Origin: Blastocatellia bacterium
GTDB taxonomy: Bacteria > Acidobacteriota > Blastocatellia > Chloracidobacteriales > Chloracidobacteriaceae
DNA length: 64,000 nt
Assembly (NCBI GenBank): GCA_019695185.1
Contig: JAIBAN010000010.1
Span: 1 to 64,000, forward strand
Direction of reading: 5' to 3'
This document shows positions 37,001 through 43,792 of this stretch, one piece after another. The notes under the pieces were generated by a model. The model had not been told where the DNA came from, made no database searches, and was given only the letters and a program-made list of their open reading frames with translations. Every line of letters begins with the position of its first letter. The stretch's first letter is position 1. Both the position numbers and the translations under genes were made by a program.

Positions 37001-38145
37001 CGGGAATTTCCCAGGAAGGGATTGCCTTTTTGGTGATGGAACTGCTCAAAGGCGGTTCCCTGCACGAGACCCTGCGCCGGCAGCGACGGTTGCCGCTCAA
37101 GCGGGTAACGGAAATTCTGCTGCCGGTGTGCAGCGCGTTGGCCGAAGCCCATCGGCTGAATATCGTCCACCGCGACATTAAACCGGACAATATTTTCCTG
37201 CACCAGACGTCTGAAGGGGAAGTGGTCAAAGTGGTGGATTTTGGCATTGCCAAGATGGTGGGCGACGGTGCCGACGAAAAAGCAGCCAACCTGACCGGCA
37301 CCAGCGGAATTATCGGGACGCCGACCTATATGGCACCGGAACGCCTGACCAACCGGCCCTATGACGGCCGTTCGGATGTCTACAGCCTGGGAATCATGGT
37401 GTATGAGATGTTGACCGGCCATTTTCCTTTCGAAGCGGATTTTTCCGATTACTTGAGTGTGGCCATGGCGCATTTGCAAAAAGAGCCGGTTTCACTACGG
37501 CTCTTCAATGGCAATATCCCGGCGGCGGTGGAAACGGTAGTGCTCCAGGCGTTGGCCAAAAATGCCGAGGAGCGCCCCACGGTGACGGAATTTGCCGAAG
37601 CATTTTCTCTGGCGGCACAGCCTCATCTGGATTCCCAACCGGGAACCCTGGTGTCGGACCTGCCGACCGGGTTCCTGCCGGATATGGAAACCGTCCTGAC
37701 CGGTAGAGGCGGCACCCAGTCGAACGTTGGGCATGAATCTCCCACTGTGCAGGCGGCTGGACCACGGACCAAAGAGGAGCTTCAACCGGGTGGGTTTCTG
37801 GCGGACATGCCAACGGTCATGACAAATGCCCAAGGGCTGCGGGGCCGGGACCAGGGAGGAGAAACTGTCCAAATGGGTTCCGGGTACCTGCCGGGAACCC
37901 CTGACATGGCGACGGTTGGAATTGCCAGTCCCCAGTTTCACCAACTGGAGACAGTGGCAGACCAGAGGAATGAAGCCAAGGACGGACTGGAGGACCAACC
38001 AGAGGAGGAACCTGGATTGGCAGACCAGCCGACGGTGCAGGTTTCCGCCAAGGCGATTGAACGGGCTGAACTGGAAGAGATGTCCACCGTCAAGTTTGAG
38101 AAACCGGTGCTGCCGGCAGTGCCGCCCCCAAAGGCTGATGGGTAA
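34069..38145 (+). CDS. Two-component-propeller Ser/Thr protein kinase
   Basis: A 1358-residue protein. After a signal peptide (FFILGLCLFWHGIGLVGQAQ) come [11 protein letters not shown] reg_prop propeller blades (about 25-650, with MYFGNNDGVLEYDG, VNWIG-type blades and LWVGTLFDGVYR). A Y_Y_Y domain (about 665-745), one membrane helix (about 750-772), and a long coiled coil of repeated KKN-x-EL heptads (775-900) follow. A Hanks-type kinase has Lys940, HRD Asp1036 and DFG Asp1057. The last 165 residues contain eight x-T-V motifs (METV, SPTV, MPTV, GETV, MATV, LETV, QPTV, MSTV). In most known proteins the propeller/Y_Y_Y sensor is joined to a histidine kinase, so this fusion replaces the output. 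The ATG at 34069 starts the signal peptide. Confidence 0.88.
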   Translation: MKFCTRFFILGLCLFWHGIGLVGQAQTAVNPEIGQRFIQNYSRDDYDAATQNWVMAQDQRGVMYFGNNDGVLEYDGVQWHLIPVANGSTVRSLARDKDGRMYVGAQNEFGFLAPTPTGALRYQSLSQQLKEDDRQCSDVWNTTATPDGVYFQARNLLYWWDRKQLHLIRPQVEKSTFQYTCRLGDDFFVLEANQGLFRLKGETREPVQGGELFAAKRICAMHQVTPTQVMLATREDGLFFWDGRSFVPGPAETSRFLVDQQLYKASLLPDGRVAFATKRSGVVIVFPDGRMAEIISKTTGLGDDLVWNVFTDRSGALWVALNNGMARIEAVSPLSFFDERAGLKGSVQAIRRFQKKLYVATALGMFALNPESGAASGWTPVTGLSSQCWWLEEVGGHLLVAAADGVFEITGTAAKKVVEVTDAFCLTASVRVPGRVYLGLRTGLSQLVLEGQTWKNQGPVEGITGEVRTIVETAEGTLWVGTLFDGVYRVEGQTAPFKVTQFTEKNGLPQAADNYVNLIQGRAVVASKTGVLSFETETGRFDADPALGRVAGTGALFRLQEDQAGNIWTNNAQKIILVRQPDGRYVREDRWLQWLPKGDIQVFYPEANGIVWIGSIKGLYRMDTAFPKTYTSEFQALVRRVVAGKDQILFEGTEGAGVALGPEVSYGNNRLRFECSAVSFEREKEGNSYQFQLIGVDQDWSDWTREPFKEYTNLWEGGYRLRVRCKNLYGTVTQDAVYAFRIKAPWYRQWWALVGYLVLFSGLSYGGVQWRLEQLRERNRLLEETVQKRTAQLAEKNQELDSKNVELDSKNVELASKIEAVKAAEQRTEQKNQELSHALFNLRLAQQETEQKNQELDKKNAELDKKNLELDRKIGELHEKNAELLASQQRADRIFSALAEALPGTVLEGKYRLDEKIGAGGFGAVFRATHLALSREVAVKVFRPSPGNDSAEAVERFRLEGISAGRLNHPNAIQVLDSGISQEGIAFLVMELLKGGSLHETLRRQRRLPLKRVTEILLPVCSALAEAHRLNIVHRDIKPDNIFLHQTSEGEVVKVVDFGIAKMVGDGADEKAANLTGTSGIIGTPTYMAPERLTNRPYDGRSDVYSLGIMVYEMLTGHFPFEADFSDYLSVAMAHLQKEPVSLRLFNGNIPAAVETVVLQALAKNAEERPTVTEFAEAFSLAAQPHLDSQPGTLVSDLPTGFLPDMETVLTGRGGTQSNVGHESPTVQAAGPRTKEELQPGGFLADMPTVMTNAQGLRGRDQGGETVQMGSGYLPGTPDMATVGIASPQFHQLETVADQRNEAKDGLEDQPEEEPGLADQPTVQVSAKAIERAELEEMSTVKFEKPVLPAVPPPKADG

Positions 38146-38276
38146 AGGATTGGCAATAAGACGGGAGCAGCAAAAGTTCCAAATGGAAAATTTCGCTATC
38201 AATTCCGCCCGTTCAAGATTACTATAAAATTCTTCGGAACGACCTCAGCCGGAAACCCCTTACAGAGAGACAAGCC

Positions 38277-39092
38277 ATGGGACTCGTTGGAGATTTGGAA
38301 TACCTTTCTCTTGTTGACATCATTCAAATCAATTGTATTGCCCGGAACACGGCCCGACTGACGGTCCATTTTCCCATTGGTGATGGGATTTTTTATTTTG
38401 GCGAGGGTGAGTTGGTGGATGCCCGGTTGGCCAATCTGGTCGGGGTGGATGCCGTGTACAAAGCGTTGAATTATGACAAAGGGTCGTTCCGGGTGGACAG
38501 CGGGGTGGCTGCTCCCACCAGAACCATCTTTGAACCCTGGGCCAATATCATCATGGAAGGGCTACGGTTGATTGATGAGGCCAAAGCGGGCATGATTCCG
38601 GACCCAACTCCGATAGTGGTGACCACGACCCCGGCCACGACCACCGGCATGACCAGGGTTCAGAATCCCTATCAGTCTTTCGTGAATGACCTCACCAAAA
38701 TCAACGGGGTGAATGGTGCCCTGGCGACGGCGCGGGATGGCACCATGCAGGCTGCCTCCAAGCTGGAAAAAGGGGAAAAGGCAGCGATGATGGCAGCTTT
38801 GGCCGTTTATTTGCTGCATTCGACCCAAACCATGATGAAGGTCGGATTATTTAAGCGACTGACCATCAGCATCGGCCCCAAAAAAGTAAGTGTTTTTGAC
38901 CAGGGTGAGTATCTGACCTTGATCGAGTATGGCCAAAACATCCGATTTGAAACCCTCACTCCCCATTTGGAACGGGCCTTCAAAAAAATGGAAGCGCGCC
39001 TGAACAACACCAATACTTCCTCACTTTCAGGAAATACAGGTTTGCTGGAGGGATTTCCTTCCGGTCCTACGGGAATGCTGCCGCGCAGATAG
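38277..39092 (+). CDS. DUF4388 + Roadblock/LC7-like signalling protein
   Basis: A 271-residue cytoplasmic protein. The N-terminal half is a DUF4388 (PATAN-like) domain, seen in GLVGDLEYLSLVDIIQINC, FYFGEGELVDARL and AVYKALNYDKGSFRVD. After a Thr-rich linker (about 110-130) the second half resembles a Roadblock/LC7 domain (INGVNGALATARDGTMQA ... LTISIGPKKVSVFDQGEYLTLI), a fold used by MglB-type regulators of small GTPases. No GTPase gene is in the window. It starts 131 bases after the propeller kinase on the same strand, so it may be its target or partner; this is inference. The stop codon TAG is overlapped by the next heptamer array. Confidence 0.8.
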   Translation: MGLVGDLEYLSLVDIIQINCIARNTARLTVHFPIGDGIFYFGEGELVDARLANLVGVDAVYKALNYDKGSFRVDSGVAAPTRTIFEPWANIIMEGLRLIDEAKAGMIPDPTPIVVTTTPATTTGMTRVQNPYQSFVNDLTKINGVNGALATARDGTMQAASKLEKGEKAAMMAALAVYLLHSTQTMMKVGLFKRLTISIGPKKVSVFDQGEYLTLIEYGQNIRFETLTPHLERAFKKMEARLNNTNTSSLSGNTGLLEGFPSGPTGMLPRR

Positions 39093-39476
39093 GGTTCAGG
39101 GTTCAGGGTTCAGGGTTCAGGGTTTTCGCATATTAAGCTCCCAGGCAATTGTTTTGAGGTGTAAAGAGAGGGTTTGCCCTTGTTATTATGGCCTTATCTC
39201 GAATCTTAATACCGCATAATTCTTGCCAAAGAACTTAGAAACTTGAGAACCTGAAATTGTCTCAAACCTCAAAACTTGACAACACCTCCTAAATCAAACC
39301 ACAAAACATTGGAACGCATGAATTTTCTTCTTCATCGTAGAGACGCCGAGACTCCACCGAGACTCCACCGAGAACAAAAAGAAAAACTCTGCGAAAACGC
39401 TGCGTCTCTGCGGTGAAAAACTGTACCAATCTCATGTGGTTTGATTTGAACCCTGAACCCTGAACCCTGAACCCTG
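39092..39476. repeat. Intergenic element bounded by inverted GGGTTCA arrays
   Basis: Four to five copies of GGGTTCA (39092-39124) and the complementary TGAACCC array (39447-39476) bound a 320-base core. Inside, AAATCAAACCACA (39291-39303) and TGTGGTTTGATTT (39435-39447) are a perfect 13-base inverted repeat. GAGACGC and GCGTCTC form a further pair around 39340-39410, with two direct copies of GAGACTCCACC at about 39350-39371. The element fills the whole gap between a stop codon and the next ATG (39482). It resembles a small non-autonomous palindromic repeat; no transposase was seen. Confidence 0.75.
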
Positions 39477-39481
39477 TCTTT

Positions 39482-40864
39482 ATGCTTTTCCGCCGGTTTT
39501 TCACGCTTCCCCCTAGAGTTTTTATATCCCTCAACCTTTTAGCCACGTTGGCCCTGACCTGGATGGGAACCCAGTTTCACCAGCCCCAGGAAGTTTTGGC
39601 GGTCAGTTCCTGGGGAGGCGGGACCCCGACCACCTCAAGTATCACGGCTTTTGCCACGTTGCGCCCCTGGTGGAAACGAAACCAACCGGAGGGATTCCAG
39701 GTTCGGCCCAGCGGGGAGGTGGAACCGGTGGTGCGCATTCCCCGCGACCGGATAACCACCACGGAAGAGGCAAGTCTGCCGCTCCGGGGCATTGGTTTTG
39801 ATTTACTCTGCGGCTGGGAAACGACGGTGCGGAGCGGTTTTTCGGCTGATTTGATTTTTGATTTTGGCTGGCTGGTGCGGTTGCACCAGTTCTGGCTGGT
39901 GGCGGCTTGGACATTGCTCCCGTTGGGGTTGTACTGGTCATCTGACTTTTTTCGCCATCCGATAATATTTTTTTATTTTAATTGTACTCACCTCGGCCTG
40001 CTGCTGGTGCGATCCAACAAAGCCAAATTTCTCACGGAAGGCATCATTGACAGTGCGCTGGCCAATCCACTGGCACTTGTCGTGGTGCTGGCTGGCTGGG
40101 GAATTTGCCGGGCCGGAGGAATGACCACCCGGAAACACCAGGTGATTATTTTTCTTTGTGGATTTATTCTGGGTTTTTGTACATTGGTGAGAGGTGAATT
40201 CTTTTTTCTGGTTGGCTTGATATTTTTATACCTGGGTCTTTTTGCTTTTTTTCATTATAAAGATATTCGGCGCGGGGTTTGCATCAGCTTTTTTATATTT
40301 CTCTTATGTCCATTTTCTTACGGGGTTTTTAATTTGATCCAGTTTGGCCATTTTGTTCCGCTCCGGATGCAAAGCGGGCAAAACCTGCTGGAGCCAATTG
40401 GACAATATCCAAACCCGTTTGGCATTGAATATCGGGATGAGTGGGTTATGGAATACTTGACCGGACAAAAAATCGAGTACATCAGTTTTGCGGCTGACCA
40501 GCACCTGACCCAACGGTATTTTGCACTGCTCAAGGAACATCCCGGAGTGTTTTTCAAACATTTCTACTTGCGCTGCCAATACTTTTCCAAACAATTCGGC
40601 TATCTTATCAATCTTTGGGTTTTACCATTCCTTTTACTTGGAATTTTTTACTATTCAGCTCGTGATAAAAACTTTTTAATTGTTTTTCTTCCTTTGGTTC
40701 TGACAATTGGATATTTTCTGTTTTTTGGATGGACCAATAATTTGCTTCGCCTCGTCACGCCGATTCATTTTTTGTTAAATGCTTTTTTATGTGTGGGAAT
40801 GTGCGGGTGGCTGTTACATCGGAAAGGAATGAAACCCGCAACCGGAGCCGAAAACCTGATATGA
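39482..40864 (+). CDS. Polytopic membrane protein of unknown function
   Basis: A 460-residue protein with about ten hydrophobic segments, for example VFISLNLLATLALTWMG, VIIFLCGFILGFCTL, FFFLVGLIFLYLGLFAFF and FLLLGIFYYSA. A soluble stretch of about 80 residues lies between the first and second helices. The general layout (many helices, short loops, [11 protein letters not shown] part near the N-terminus) recalls glycan-lipid glycosyltransferases or polymer-handling proteins, but no DxE/DxD signature in a first loop was recognised. The local sequence is more AT-rich than its neighbours. Its TGA overlaps the next start as ATGA, so it is translationally coupled to the ABC ATPase gene. Confidence 0.6.
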   Translation: MLFRRFFTLPPRVFISLNLLATLALTWMGTQFHQPQEVLAVSSWGGGTPTTSSITAFATLRPWWKRNQPEGFQVRPSGEVEPVVRIPRDRITTTEEASLPLRGIGFDLLCGWETTVRSGFSADLIFDFGWLVRLHQFWLVAAWTLLPLGLYWSSDFFRHPIIFFYFNCTHLGLLLVRSNKAKFLTEGIIDSALANPLALVVVLAGWGICRAGGMTTRKHQVIIFLCGFILGFCTLVRGEFFFLVGLIFLYLGLFAFFHYKDIRRGVCISFFIFLLCPFSYGVFNLIQFGHFVPLRMQSGQNLLEPIGQYPNPFGIEYRDEWVMEYLTGQKIEYISFAADQHLTQRYFALLKEHPGVFFKHFYLRCQYFSKQFGYLINLWVLPFLLLGIFYYSARDKNFLIVFLPLVLTIGYFLFFGWTNNLLRLVTPIHFLLNAFLCVGMCGWLLHRKGMKPATGAENLI

Positions 40865-41640
40865 GTGGGTTGGAACTGGTCAATGTGACCTTTCGGATTG
40901 AAACCGTCCCGTTGGTTGAAAACGTGACGATGCGGCTCCATCCCGGCAGCCTGACGGTTCTGGTGGGACCCAACGGGTCGGGCAAAACGACCTTGCTGCG
41001 CCTGGCAGCCGGGTTGGTCAAGCCAACCCAGGGAAAGGTTGAACTCAACGGAACGCCGCTCCCCAGGTATCACCGCCGCGAACTGGCTCGCCAACTGGCT
41101 TTTGTTCCGCAGGACACATCCTGTGCCTTTGCCTTTACGGTGAGGGAGCTGGTGGCTATGGGAAGGAATCCTCATCTGGGCCGGTTTTCCCGTGAAAGCG
41201 CACATGACCGGGAGGTCATCGCGGCAGCCCTGAAAACCGCCGATATTGAAAAACTGGCTGACCGGCGTGTCACAGAATTGTCCGGAGGGGAACGGCAGCG
41301 AGCCATGATTGCCCGCAGTCTGGCCACCGAATCGGAGGTGCTCCTGCTGGATGAACCGACCGCCAGCCTGGACATTGCCCATGCCCTGGATGTTCTGGAC
41401 CTGTGTCAGGCTTTGGTGGCACAGGGGAAAACCCTCTGTGTGGCCCTCCATGACCTGAATATGGCGGTCCGGGTGGCGAATCATGTGGTCCTCATGCATG
41501 AAGGACGGGTTTTTGACCAGGGAGCACCCGGCACGACGCTTTCCCCCACTGCCATCGAGGCTGTGTTTGGCGTGCGAGTGGTCACGTCTGACCGGTTTCC
41601 AGCGGGAACACCTTATGTTTTCGAGAGAATTGAGCATTAA
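40861..41640 (+). CDS. ABC transporter ATP-binding protein, FecE/BtuD-type
   Basis: A 259-residue ATPase of iron-siderophore, haem or cobalamin importers. Walker A is GPNGSGKTT, the Q-loop lies in LAFVPQDTS, the signature is LSGGERQR, and Walker B is VLLLDEPTASLD with the switch His in ALHDLNMA. The ATG at 40861 overlaps the stop of the membrane protein gene by 4 bases. The permease and binding protein expected for this family are not in the window, and the preceding membrane protein does not look like an FecCD permease. The substrate cannot be assigned. Confidence 0.88.
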   Translation: MSGLELVNVTFRIETVPLVENVTMRLHPGSLTVLVGPNGSGKTTLLRLAAGLVKPTQGKVELNGTPLPRYHRRELARQLAFVPQDTSCAFAFTVRELVAMGRNPHLGRFSRESAHDREVIAAALKTADIEKLADRRVTELSGGERQRAMIARSLATESEVLLLDEPTASLDIAHALDVLDLCQALVAQGKTLCVALHDLNMAVRVANHVVLMHEGRVFDQGAPGTTLSPTAIEAVFGVRVVTSDRFPAGTPYVFERIEH

Positions 41641-41692
41641 AGGGCTGGAATTAAGCTAAAAGGGGAGGGGACCAAAGTCACAATCGGATCCC

Positions 41693-42574
41693 TTACCTCC
41701 GGATGGCTTCAAACAGCACCTGTTGGGCAAAGCCGGCCAGCGGACCAAAGCGTTCGAGGGCGAAGGCACGCAGTTTTTGGTCGGAAAAGGGTGGCTGGTC
41801 TGGAAAATAAGCAAGCTGAACGGCTTTCCGAACCCAGGTGTCTACCGGAAAAACATCCCAGCGCCCAAATCCGAAGAGCAGAATACAATCAGCCACTTTG
41901 GGGCCAACACCGGGCAGCTCGAGCAGCCAGGTACGTAATTCACCGGTGGCTGTGGTGGCGGATTGGTTCCAGGCGGGAAGTGACTGGGAAACCTGGAGTG
42001 CCAAATCCATCAGGTATCGGTCCCGATACCCGGTATTGCAATACTTGCGCAAATCCTGAGCCGTGGCCTGGGCTAATTGGGTGGGAGTGGGAAAAGCAAA
42101 GCAGGTTTTACCTGCCGCTGAAAATGGCGTTCCATACCGGGCGGCAAGCAGTTCCACCGAACGGGAAATCCGGGCGATATGGTTATTGGCCGAAAGAACA
42201 AAACTGACCATCACCTCAAACCATTCCTGGCGCAGGAGGCGCAGCCCGCGTTTGGGCTGAAGCAGCGGTTGCAGGTGTTCATCCTGGGCCAGTTGAGCGA
42301 AAACCTGACGGTAATCGCGTTCCAGGTCAAAGTACCAGGTGGCAAAAACCTGGGCTGACTCCGGTAGCCGCTGAGGTGAAAGACAGTGAACCGTGAACCT
42401 GGGAGGGCTCCATCTGACTTCCCACAAATTTCCCGCCACAACGCCAGTGGCAGTAGTTCCGCACGAAGCAACCTGCCAGCGGAAAGCCTGACCTCCGGCC
42501 AACATGGTCCGGAGATCGAGATGTTCAAGGGCAAAGGTCGCCGCGGTGGGAAACTGTGAACCGGGTGCTGTCAT
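41693..42574 (-). CDS. ogg: OGG1-type 8-oxoguanine DNA glycosylase/lyase
   Basis: A 293-residue base-excision repair enzyme that removes oxidised guanine. The N-terminal segment has GGQAFRW, as in OGG1, and NNHIARI matches the OGG1 (N/Q)NNIARI block. The helix-hairpin-helix motif is LPGVGPKVADC with Lys226, and the catalytic Asp is D245 in FPVDTWV. The 19-residue spacing between Lys and Asp is the same as in human OGG1 (K249/D268). The ATG at 42574 overlaps the stop of the upstream hydrolase as ATGA, so the two are translationally coupled. A longer in-frame start would run into the hydrolase gene. This OGG1 type is less usual in bacteria than MutM. Confidence 0.88.
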   Translation of the reverse strand: MTAPGSQFPTAATFALEHLDLRTMLAGGQAFRWQVASCGTTATGVVAGNLWEVRWSPPRFTVHCLSPQRLPESAQVFATWYFDLERDYRQVFAQLAQDEHLQPLLQPKRGLRLLRQEWFEVMVSFVLSANNHIARISRSVELLAARYGTPFSAAGKTCFAFPTPTQLAQATAQDLRKYCNTGYRDRYLMDLALQVSQSLPAWNQSATTATGELRTWLLELPGVGPKVADCILLFGFGRWDVFPVDTWVRKAVQLAYFPDQPPFSDQKLRAFALERFGPLAGFAQQVLFEAIRR

Positions 42575-43536
42575 TTCCGAGGTAAAGGGGTTGAACGGGA
42601 ATGAACTTTTGGCAGAAAACCAGCCAGAGTGCGGGTGAATTTCTCCGGCTCCTCCATCATGAGGAAGTGGCTCACACCATCCCACATCTGAAAATCAAGT
42701 TGTGGTGCCGTTTTCCGATAGAAGGACTCCGTATCCGGAGCCCAAAAAGGCGATTTGGCCAGAATCGCCAGCACTGGTACGGAAATCGTGTCCTCTTTCC
42801 AAATTTCAGGTGCTGCCATGCCTTCCATGGCACTGACCGCCACATGCTGCGGGGTGGCCAACATGGCTGACTTGATCTCGGCTTTCAGTTCAGCCGGCAT
42901 GGTGGGCGAGAGCATTCCTTCAATAAAACGGGTGGCCACTTCGGGGTAATTGGGACCGCGCAGTGGAGCCAGAAATTTGTCCATGGTTTCTTTCGGACCA
43001 AAGGGACGTAACGCACCATCCACAATCACCAGTCCAGCGGTTTTTTCCGGGTGCTTGCGGTAGAACTGGCGGATGACCGGGGTTCCCATGCTATGCCCGA
43101 CCAACGTGGCCTGGGAAATTTTAGCCTGGCGCAAAACCGCATCCACCGCCTCCGCGAAGAGGTCCATGGTGTAGGCGCAGGGTGGTTTAGCACTCTTTCC
43201 ATGGCCGGGAAGATCAATAAAAACAGCCGGTTGTTGAAGCGGAAGAAGGTCGGCTGCGCGGCTCCAGAAATTGAGTGAACAAGTCCAGCCATGAACGAAA
43301 ACAACCGGATTGGCACCCTTTCCCAAGACTTTGTAGTGAATTTTGATGAGAGTGGAACCGGTTTTTTTTCCTGTGGTGGCAAGTTCTGCGACTTCAAGTT
43401 TGGCAAACCGGGAAGGGGCCTGAGCCAGCCGGTGTCCTTCGGTAGGCGCAGAAGCGGTTTGACCAAACCCAACGTGGGAACTGAGCAGCAAAAGCGAGAG
43501 AAACGTCAGCAGCAGAATCAAAGAGAACCGAAACAT
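42571..43536 (-). CDS. Exported alpha/beta hydrolase
   Basis: A 321-residue serine hydrolase with an N-terminal signal peptide (FSLILLLTFLSLLLLSS). The fold is marked by the oxyanion segment FVHGWTCSLNFW and the nucleophile elbow GHSMG (Ser149). The probable His is H290 in GVSHFLMMEEP, with an acid probably in the segment around 230-270. Such proteins act on esters, lactones or halides in the periplasm; the substrate cannot be told. It is the first gene of a two-gene minus-strand unit with the glycosylase and diverges from uvrA across about 256 bases. Confidence 0.85.
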   Translation of the reverse strand: MFRFSLILLLTFLSLLLLSSHVGFGQTASAPTEGHRLAQAPSRFAKLEVAELATTGKKTGSTLIKIHYKVLGKGANPVVFVHGWTCSLNFWSRAADLLPLQQPAVFIDLPGHGKSAKPPCAYTMDLFAEAVDAVLRQAKISQATLVGHSMGTPVIRQFYRKHPEKTAGLVIVDGALRPFGPKETMDKFLAPLRGPNYPEVATRFIEGMLSPTMPAELKAEIKSAMLATPQHVAVSAMEGMAAPEIWKEDTISVPVLAILAKSPFWAPDTESFYRKTAPQLDFQMWDGVSHFLMMEEPEKFTRTLAGFLPKVHSRSTPLPRK

Positions 43537-43792
43537 AGAAAATCAACTCCGAACAAGAAATGGACGGATGGAGAGCAAAGTGATTATGGCATTTGAAATA
43601 CAATGAAACAAGAAATGATTTTCCGTCTGATAAGATTTTTAACGTTGTGCTTGGAAAGTATGTTTTTCCCGGTCAGGCTAGTGAAAACGGAAGCTTGGGC
43701 CAATTCCCAGTCGAGAACGGTTGCTTCACTGGCAAGCCCCGCACTAATATGACGGTTTCTTTTTACCTCAGGTTTTTTTGGGAGTTTCTCCA

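Noticed and set aside
39289-39546. Minus-strand 85-codon frame containing FTAETQRFRRVF
   Set aside because: This peptide is the translation of an intergenic repeat core. It has no domain, and similar AETQRR-type peptides are a familiar artefact of calling genes in such repeats.
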